A stretch of DNA of 40,617 bases, taken from assembly GCA_037443545.1 (NCBI GenBank), contig JBBIOD010000009.1:1-40617 (forward strand). The letters are read 5' to 3'. The DNA is from JASEGV01 sp037443545 (GTDB taxonomy: Bacteria > Bacteroidota > Ignavibacteria > UBA10030 > BY39). Positions 34,100-40,617 of this stretch are shown piece after piece (within the stretch, counting starts at the first letter, position 1; each line of letters opens with the position of its first letter). Under the pieces are notes generated by a model that was given only the letters and a program-made list of their open reading frames with translations, was not told where the DNA came from and searched no databases. A program made the translations under genes and the position numbers.

Positions 34100-35560
34100 C
34101 TTCAACCAACCTTTTCCATAAATCCATTGATTGAAAAACCAATCGTAATTTGCACCTGTTGTTGTATTTACGGCATCAATAAAATCCTGTGTTGTGGCAG
34201 TTCCGTAATAATGTGCATCACGATAGTTATGGAGTATTTTGAAGAAAGCAGTATCGCCGACCAAATTTCTAAGCATGTGTAACACCCAGCCGGCTTTGTG
34301 ATAGACATTTCCTGTGAATAAATTTATTCCCTGTCCTATAGGGTCATAAATAGCAAATTTCCATGAACCATCAGTAAAGCGTGTGTAGCGGTTCAGCAAC
34401 TCATCGCGACTTTGGATTCCGTAAGCAAACTCGCGCCAAAGCATTTCTGAATACGTAGCAAAACCTTCGTTGAGCCAGATATCTTTCCAAGTCTCGCAGG
34501 TAACCAAATTCCCCCACCATTGATGCACAAGTTCGTGAGCAATCCAATCTTCGTAATTCGGATAAGCACTCACACTCAACCAACCTCTATGTATTGTTGA
34601 TAATGTTTGATGTTCCATCCCGCCGTAATAAAACGGATAAGCAACTGCATGACCATATTTTGCGAACGGATACTCTCCAAAGATTCTTGAATACACATCC
34701 ATCATTTGCGGAACTTTTTCGAAAGCTTTAACTGCATTCCAGGTTGTTCCCGCTGAATCCATCTGCCACATATAATTTACTATCTCAATACTATCACTTG
34801 GGTTTGTAACCCGTCGATAATATTGTGAATATTTTGAATACTTCGATGCAGTAATCACCATCAGGTAAGTTGTAATCGGTGAATCTTCGCGCCACTTGTA
34901 TGTGATTGTGTTGTCGACATTTTGCGAAACTCCTACGAGTAAACCGTTCGACCCGGCTTGATACCCTTGCGGAACTGTTGCATTAATTTCACACGTTGCT
35001 TTATCTGAAGGGTCGTCGTAGCAAGGCATCCACAAGCGGGCATCGGAAGGTTCCGACATTGTATAACCTATGTTTTCCTCGATATGATTCGGTGCACCGG
35101 GGCTTCTCCGAAACCAATAATATCCCAGCCGCATCGGATGACGGGAGAAAGCAATATCGCGGTAATAATTAATTTCTATTTCAACTGTTTCCGACGCTAC
35201 GAATGTGCGGGGCAGATATGTTGTAAAAGTTTCTGAAGAAGGATAGAATTGATACGTCGCTTGAATGCTATTCACTTTCAACGATGTAAAAACTAATCCG
35301 ACTGAATGCATAGTTAGTGAATCGGTAGCATTCGTAATTAACACTTTCATTTTCATACTTCCTGAAAAACTGTTGTCGTCCATTGCAAGATTCGCATCCA
35401 ATGTATAATGAAGAATATCGAAGGGCTTGCTTGAATATTTTGGGAAGGTCTGATCTAAAACCGATTGTGCTTGGAATTTGCCAACACGAAATATTTCCTG
35501 AGATTGTGCAAAGAGTACCATCATGAATATTATCAATAAATTTATGAATAACTTTTTCAT
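34100..35560 (-). CDS. Secreted M1-family aminopeptidase, C-terminus lost in gap
   Basis: The first 487 residues of an exported zinc aminopeptidase. A signal peptide (KLFINLLIIFMMVLFAQS) is followed by the beta-domain and then the catalytic domain with exopeptidase motif GGMEHQ (313-318) and zinc site HELVHQWWGN (from 342) with Glu365 in WLNEGFA. NVYHKAGWVLHMLR supplies the likely transition-state Tyr. GGMEH in place of GAMEN is frequent in secreted Bacteroidota M1 enzymes, many of which end in a T9SS sorting domain. That part would lie in the missing sequence. Its ATG overlaps the EamA gene stop (ATGA). Nearby sequence beyond the gap belongs to truA, not to this protein. Confidence 0.9.
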
Positions 35561-36468
35561 ACTGATTTTTTCTTGTATAGAGTGTTAATAAATTGTTTAC
35601 CGTTTGATATTAGAATTCCAACCAACACCAAAGAGGCACCTTGAAAAATATGCAAGTCGAGTTTCTCGTTCAAAACTATTCCTCCTAAAATAACAGCCAA
35701 TATCGGTGTAACAAATGCAAGAAGAGAAAGATACACAGCCTCGACACGCTTAAGCATCCAGAAATAAATTGAGAAAGCAACCACCGAACCGAAAATTCCT
35801 AAGTAAAGAATTGAACCGATTCCAATAAAATCGAATTTGATTTTTGAAACATCCTCCGCTACGATTGCAATCAAGAGGAGCACTACAACACCGATAGCCA
35901 TACCGCCGATGTTCAGGTGGAACGGATTCACATCTTTCCCATATTTTTTAATAAGCACCAACGAAAGAGCTTGTAAAAACGAACTTCCGATTATGGCAAT
36001 CATACCAGCATTTGTTAATTCGCTTGCCCAACTAATATCATCCGCAAAAATCATAAGAATGCCCGAAAAGCCTAAGACCACGCCGATAATTTTGAAAACA
36101 TTCAGCGGTTCGTTTGGTAAGAAAAAATGCGACAGCATTCCTACAAAAAAAGGATACAAAGCGAATAAGATTGATGAAAGTCCCGACGGAATAAATTGCT
36201 GCCCCCAATACACCATCGCAAATGGAACGCTGAACGAAAGCAGTCCTGCAAGTAAATAGACATTTATTGATTCTTTGTCGAGGGGCAAAGGGATTTTTTT
36301 TATTTTAATAATCAACAACAAAATTATGACAGCAAAAATAAAACGAAATGCCGCCCCATAGAAAGGCGGAATGCTTTCAAGTCCGACCTTTATAACTAAC
36401 CAGGTCGAACCCCAGATTAGTGAAGCAAAAATAAAACCTAAACTAATTTTTAATCTATCATTTGCCAT
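35557..36468 (-). CDS. EamA/DMT-family transporter
   Basis: A drug/metabolite transporter of 303 residues with ten predicted helices in two EamA repeats (about 8-145 and 155-295). It contains FIFASLIWGSTWLVIKVGLE at the start and, at the end of repeat 1, NVFKIIGVVLGFSGILMIF. Members export amino acids or other small metabolites; the substrate here is unknown. It starts one base before the era stop region (adjacent, no gap) and overlaps the M1 peptidase gene by four bases, so it is coupled on both sides. Start ATG at 36468. Confidence 0.92.
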   Translation of the reverse strand: MANDRLKISLGFIFASLIWGSTWLVIKVGLESIPPFYGAAFRFIFAVIILLLIIKIKKIPLPLDKESINVYLLAGLLSFSVPFAMVYWGQQFIPSGLSSILFALYPFFVGMLSHFFLPNEPLNVFKIIGVVLGFSGILMIFADDISWASELTNAGMIAIIGSSFLQALSLVLIKKYGKDVNPFHLNIGGMAIGVVVLLLIAIVAEDVSKIKFDFIGIGSILYLGIFGSVVAFSIYFWMLKRVEAVYLSLLAFVTPILAVILGGIVLNEKLDLHIFQGASLVLVGILISNGKQFINTLYKKKSV

Positions 36469-37389
36469 TTAACTTTTATAGCCCAATCGGTTTAACCAAG
36501 CGTCGCTGTCTCTCCATTTTTCGCGCACTTTTACGTGAAGTTCAAGAAACACACTTCTGTCTAAAAATTTTTCGAGGTCTGCGCGTGCCGTTTCGCCAAT
36601 CTCTTTCAACGCTTCACCTTTTTTGCCTATCAGTATCCCCTTTTGAGATTGCCTTTCGACATAAATGTCAGCAGAGATGAAATCTTTTTTAGCTTTACGT
36701 TCTTTAAATTCTATTATTTCTACTGTTGTAGAGTAAGGAATTTCCTGTTTATATTTTTCGAAAATCTTTTCCCTGATAATTTCGCTTACGAAAAATCTTT
36801 CCGATGCATCGCTTAATGAATCAGTAGGATAATACGGTGGATGAAGGGGTAAGTTATCCACTACACTCTTCAGTAAATCATCCGTTCCGATTCCGTTCAA
36901 CGCAGATATTGGAAAGATTTCTACAAAAGGAAATTTATTAGAGTAAAAATCGATGATGGGTAAAAGTGAGGACTTCTTCACTAAATCTACTTTATTGATG
37001 ACTAGGAAGGTTGGTTTATTAATTTTTTTTATAAGGTCGAATGTTATATCATAATCAATTTTTTTATCAAACTTTTCTGCTGCATCTACCATCATAAAAA
37101 CTACATCAGCATCATTTATGGCTGAATATGCCGCATCCATCATAAAACTCTGAAGTTTGTATTTGGGTTTCAGCAAACCGGGAGTATCGAGGAAAATAAT
37201 TTGATAACTATCGGATGAGAGAATTCCTAACAGTTTGTGTCGTGTTGTTTGGGGCTTGTTGGTTACGATGGAAATTTTCTGCCCGAGGAGCTTGTTCAAC
37301 AAGGTTGATTTTCCAACATTAGGCTCGCCTACGATTACCACGTACCCACATTTAAAATTTGGATTAATTTGTGATAGGTTGTCTGACAC
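36469..37389 (-). CDS. era: GTPase Era
   Basis: A ribosome-assembly GTPase of 306 residues that binds the 3' end of 16S rRNA. G1 is GEPNVGKST (21-29), G3 is DTPGLLKPK, and G4 is NKVD. The C-terminal KH domain has GILIGKKGEALKEIG and ends in REKWRDSDAWLNRLGY, as expected for Era. The start is GTG at 37389 with AAGGAA five bases upstream; an ATG farther up is out of frame. It directly precedes the EamA gene without a gap. Confidence 0.97.
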   Translation of the reverse strand: MSDNLSQINPNFKCGYVVIVGEPNVGKSTLLNKLLGQKISIVTNKPQTTRHKLLGILSSDSYQIIFLDTPGLLKPKYKLQSFMMDAAYSAINDADVVFMMVDAAEKFDKKIDYDITFDLIKKINKPTFLVINKVDLVKKSSLLPIIDFYSNKFPFVEIFPISALNGIGTDDLLKSVVDNLPLHPPYYPTDSLSDASERFFVSEIIREKIFEKYKQEIPYSTTVEIIEFKERKAKKDFISADIYVERQSQKGILIGKKGEALKEIGETARADLEKFLDRSVFLELHVKVREKWRDSDAWLNRLGYKS

Positions 37390-37451
37390 TATTTTCCTTC
37401 ATATATCTGATTTTCCATTTTCCCAATGGTTCAATATTCTAATATTCCGAT

Positions 37452-37481
37452 TGTGCCATCGGCACATCCGCCTCGAGCGGA
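37452..37481. repeat. Two back-to-back hairpins after secA
   Basis: TGTGCC-ATC-GGCACA (37452-37466, 6-base stem) is followed with no spacer by TCCGC-CTCGA-GCGGA (37467-37481, 5-base stem). They lie 8 bases beyond the secA stop, in the 99-base gap before era. No T-tract follows on either strand, so a classical intrinsic terminator is not supported. They may stabilise the secA mRNA end or be a small repeat element. Confidence 0.6.
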
Positions 37482-37488
37482 GATACAA

Positions 37489-40400
37489 TTATCCGTGGCA
37501 ATGTTTAAATTTCTTTCCACTTCCGCATGGACAGGGGTCGTTACGGCCGGCTTTTTCACCGACTCGAATTGGCTGAGTTTTCTTACCGGGCGGTTGAGCT
37601 TGAGCGCGCTGTTGTGCATCAGAACTTGCCGGTGGACGGTTAGCTGCAAGTCCCATTCCAAGAGATTCCTGATGCAATAGAGTCATTTCATCCTGTCGCG
37701 GTTGTCGAACACGACGCATCGGAACAGCTTCGGCAGGTGTCGGGAATAATTTAAACACTAACGAAATTGTATCGTTCATTAACAATCCTAACAACTCCTG
37801 GAACATCTTGAATGATTCACTTTTATATTCAATTAACGGGTCTTTCTGCCCGTACGCACGCATGTGGATACCTTCTTTCAAATCGTCCATCTCGCGCAAA
37901 TGGTCGCGCCACTTCTCATCAATCACCTGTAGGGTTACCATTTTCTCTAACATCGCCAAATTCTCAGCGCCAATGCGTTCTTCTTTACGTTTATAAAATT
38001 CAATTGCCGCTTTGTAAACTTCATCGGCTACACCATCTTTACCGAGAGCCTGCCAACGGTCGGGTTGTATTTTGAATTCGACTAATAAGTTAGCCCGCAA
38101 TGTTTCTTTAAGCTCTTCAATTTCACCTTCATCATAATGTTTTTCAATTAAATCATCTATATAATCTTTGAGCATCAAGTGAATATCGTCGCGAAGATGT
38201 TCGCCTAAAAGAGCATGACGGCGGCGTGTGTAAATTACCTCGCGCTGTTGATTCATCACGTTGTCGTATTCGAGAAGACGTTTACGGATTGAGAAGTTGT
38301 TTTCTTCAACTTTTTTCTGAGCCCGTTCGACAGAACGGGTAATCATCGGATGTTGGATTACTTCGCCTTCTTTCAAACCAAGTCGCTGCATAATTCCGGA
38401 AATCCTGTCGCTGCCAAACAACCGCATCAAGTCATCTTCGAGCGAAAGATAAAACCGTGATGAACCCGAATCACCCTGACGACCGGAACGACCTCGTAAC
38501 TGCCTGTCGATTCGGCGAGCTTCGTGCCGTTCAGTTCCGATTATATGCAAGCCGCCGGCTTCACGCACACCCGGACCCAATTTAATATCTGTTCCACGTC
38601 CAGCCATATTTGTTGCGATGGTTACATTCCCGGGTAACCCAGCATTCGTAACAATTTCAGCTTCCCGCTGATGATGTTTCGCATTCAATACGTTGTGCGG
38701 CAAACCTTTCCGCTTCAACATACGACTTAAGGTTTCTGAAACATCCACGCTCGTAGTTCCTACTAAAACAGGTCTGCCAGCTTTGCGGCATTGTTCAATT
38801 TCTTCAACTACTGCATTATATTTTTCACGAATAGTCCGATACACCACATCATCCTCGTCCTTTCGAATCATCGGTTTGTTAGTTGGAATAACAACTACAT
38901 CAAGTTTATAGATATCAAAAAATTCTGATGCTTCGGTTTCGGCGGTGCCGGTCATGCCTGCTAGCTTTCTGTATAAACGAAAATAATTTTGAAGCGTGAT
39001 AGTTGCAAGCGTTTGCATATCGCGCTCTACTTTTACACCCTCCTTCGCTTCTATTGCCTGATGAAGGCCATCAGAATATCTGCGTCCTGGAAGCAAACGT
39101 CCGGTAAATTCATCTACGATAGCAACTTTTCCATCCTCTGTAACTACATATTCTTCATCTTTTTCATAGAGTGAATATGCTTTTATCAATTGATTGACGA
39201 TGTGAATTCGCTCGCTTCGTTCAGCATATTGCTGGTTGATTTCATCCCGTTTTTTAATTTTTTCATCTTCAGAAAGTGTTGTATCGTTCTCCAACAAACT
39301 TACTTCAGTCCCAACATCGGGTAGGATAAAAAAGTCTTTTTCTTTAGCGGAAGGGGCTAAAAGTTCACGCCCTTTCTCGGATAGATTGATGGAATGGTTT
39401 TTTTCATCAATCGAATAATAAAGCTCGTCGGTAATTTCGTGCATACGGCGAGATTGGTCGCGCATATACTCCATTTCGGTAGAATGCATCAAACGCTTGT
39501 GGGACGGTTCTGAAAGAAGCTTCATTAATTTTTTATGTTTCGGCAGTCCCCGGTACGCACGTAACAGGAGCACACCAGCATCTTCGGTTTTACCTTCTTC
39601 TAAAAATTTTTCCGCCTCGGAAACAATCTTAGTTACTAAATTTCTTTGGGCATTTATCAGTTTCTCGATGCGTGGTTTCATTTCCTGAAATTTGTTATCC
39701 TCACCCCGAACCGGTCCGCTGATGATGAGCGGCGTTCGTGCCTCGTCGATTAATACAGAGTCCACCTCATCAACGATTGCATAGTTATGTTTTCGCTGAA
39801 CCAAATCTTCGGGAGTAACAACCATATTGTCGCGCAAATAATCGAATCCAAATTCGTTGTTGGTTCCGTATGTAATGTCGCATGCGTATTGTTTACGTCG
39901 CTGCAGTGAATCCATCTGCGATTGGATACAGCCGACAGTTATTGCGTGGAACTCGAAAATTTTTCCCATCCATTCGCTATCGCGTTTTGCCAGGTAGTCG
40001 TTCACTGTTACCAAATGCACACCGCGACCGGGGAGCGCGTTCAAGTAAAGTGGCAAAGTTGCAACCAAAGTTTTACCCTCACCCGTCGCCATTTCAGCAA
40101 TTTTTCCTTCGTGTAAAATTACACCACCGATTAACTGAACGTCGAATGGCACCATATCCCAAACAATCTTATGTCCTGTAATTTCCCAAGTCTTACCAAC
40201 CAAACGACGGCAGGTGTCTTTCACAACTGCAAAAGCTTCGGGTAATAATTCATTCAAAATTTCAGCGATTGTATCGTCCAGATTTTTTTGTAAAACTTCG
40301 AGTTCATCCCAAAGTAGTTCGCTTTCTTCAAGAGGTAATTCGCCACTTAATTTTTCTCTTATCTCTGCGATTTCAGCATCTATTTCCGATGTAGCTTCCT

Positions 40401-40560
40401 TAATGCAGTTACGAAACTCAACGGTTTTACCCTTTAACTGGTCGTCTGTAAGATTTTTACACTCTTCAAAATGTTTGTTAATTTCCTCGACGATAGGTAA
40501 AACTCGTTTGATATCTTTAGCATGTTTATCGCCGAATATTTTTTTGATTATGTTTAGCAT
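37489..40560 (-). CDS. secA: Preprotein translocase ATPase SecA
   Basis: The motor of the Sec pathway, 1023 residues. Nucleotide-binding fold 1 has MATGEGKTLVATLPLYLNAL (Walker A), ending in the DEVDSVLIDEARTPL motif (Walker B). The second helicase half has GTTSVDVSE and TNMAGRGTDIKLGPGV, with QLRGRSGRQGD as the arginine finger. The tail is CPCGSGKKFKHCHG, the SEC-C zinc motif that binds SecB or phospholipid. The region about 280-400 is longer than in E. coli SecA (NAQRNLVTKIVSEAEK... STEMEYMRDQ), an insertion typical of Bacteroidota and Chlorobi. The gene is complete; only 57 bases of AT-rich upstream sequence remain in the window, too little to define a promoter. Start ATG at 40560. Confidence 0.98.
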   Translation of the reverse strand: MLNIIKKIFGDKHAKDIKRVLPIVEEINKHFEECKNLTDDQLKGKTVEFRNCIKEATSEIDAEIAEIREKLSGELPLEESELLWDELEVLQKNLDDTIAEILNELLPEAFAVVKDTCRRLVGKTWEITGHKIVWDMVPFDVQLIGGVILHEGKIAEMATGEGKTLVATLPLYLNALPGRGVHLVTVNDYLAKRDSEWMGKIFEFHAITVGCIQSQMDSLQRRKQYACDITYGTNNEFGFDYLRDNMVVTPEDLVQRKHNYAIVDEVDSVLIDEARTPLIISGPVRGEDNKFQEMKPRIEKLINAQRNLVTKIVSEAEKFLEEGKTEDAGVLLLRAYRGLPKHKKLMKLLSEPSHKRLMHSTEMEYMRDQSRRMHEITDELYYSIDEKNHSINLSEKGRELLAPSAKEKDFFILPDVGTEVSLLENDTTLSEDEKIKKRDEINQQYAERSERIHIVNQLIKAYSLYEKDEEYVVTEDGKVAIVDEFTGRLLPGRRYSDGLHQAIEAKEGVKVERDMQTLATITLQNYFRLYRKLAGMTGTAETEASEFFDIYKLDVVVIPTNKPMIRKDEDDVVYRTIREKYNAVVEEIEQCRKAGRPVLVGTTSVDVSETLSRMLKRKGLPHNVLNAKHHQREAEIVTNAGLPGNVTIATNMAGRGTDIKLGPGVREAGGLHIIGTERHEARRIDRQLRGRSGRQGDSGSSRFYLSLEDDLMRLFGSDRISGIMQRLGLKEGEVIQHPMITRSVERAQKKVEENNFSIRKRLLEYDNVMNQQREVIYTRRRHALLGEHLRDDIHLMLKDYIDDLIEKHYDEGEIEELKETLRANLLVEFKIQPDRWQALGKDGVADEVYKAAIEFYKRKEERIGAENLAMLEKMVTLQVIDEKWRDHLREMDDLKEGIHMRAYGQKDPLIEYKSESFKMFQELLGLLMNDTISLVFKLFPTPAEAVPMRRVRQPRQDEMTLLHQESLGMGLAANRPPASSDAQQRAQAQPPGKKTQPIRVGEKAGRNDPCPCGSGKKFKHCHG

Positions 40561-40617
40561 TATTCGATTTATTCTTATATTTGTAATAAAATTTGTTTAA
40601 AATATAGAGAATATAAT

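Noticed and set aside
34099..34142. Short N-terminal extension of truA right of the gap
   Set aside because: These codons are the M1 peptidase gene read in another frame; TruA starts normally at the left edge of the gap.
1..40617. tRNA, rRNA, CRISPR, transposase or phage genes
   Set aside because: I looked for T-loop-like motifs, spaced direct repeats and transposase or integrase motifs and saw none.

Overview
The window looks like a piece of a metagenome-assembled or draft genome from the Bacteroidota/Chlorobi side of the tree, most plausibly an Ignavibacteria-like heterotroph. This is inferred from an AT-rich genome with many weak Shine-Dalgarno sites, a long SecA with the enlarged insertion typical of that group, several export-signal proteins of Bacteroidota style (a secreted M1 peptidase with GGMEH, a TPR/thioredoxin protein), and AT-rich heptamer repeats. 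A run of exactly 100 Ns (34000-34099) marks a scaffold gap of unknown true size. I count 37 protein genes. All are on the minus strand except one glycosyltransferase (14508-15371).

Reading in the direction of transcription, from the right end: secA; then era, an EamA exporter, a secreted M1 aminopeptidase cut by the gap, truA, an M48 (Ste24-type) protease and dusB. A tightly packed run follows: polX, a LiaF-like membrane protein, an unrecognised 309-residue protein, nth, a DHA2 drug exporter, a periplasmic protein, a soluble five-PAS/one-GAF histidine kinase, its LuxR-type response regulator, a small lipoprotein and a stand-alone receiver. Most junctions in this run overlap by 1-4 bases or are separated by fewer than 30 bases. 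Next is a non-coding stretch of about 415 bases (19792-20207) holding a GC-rich, strongly foldable element that I read as a candidate structured RNA. Two more stand-alone receivers and a 51-residue membrane peptide missing from a simple ORF scan follow.

The middle carries aspartate kinase translationally coupled to an MsbA-type lipid exporter. Beyond it is a small envelope-glycan group: a GT2 glycosyltransferase, a GT-C glycosyltransferase and an LtaS-like phosphotransferase/sulfatase. A secreted TPR-thioredoxin protein comes next. Then a nucleotidyltransferase, metK and ahcY form an apparent SAM-cycle operon ending in a clear intrinsic terminator (5392-5421). The left end has a 55-residue zinc ribbon (TTG start), an MFSD1-like transporter beside an M29 aminopeptidase (a plausible peptide uptake and hydrolysis pair), and a MacA/MacB-permease efflux pair whose ATPase is not in the window.

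Most genes are ordinary housekeeping or envelope functions. The items most worth a second look are the GC-rich structured element at 19917-20056, the MFSD1-like/M29 pairing, the FGD-repeat LiaF-like protein with its unrecognised neighbour, and the packed signalling operon. All assignments come from reading motifs by eye; no database search was possible.
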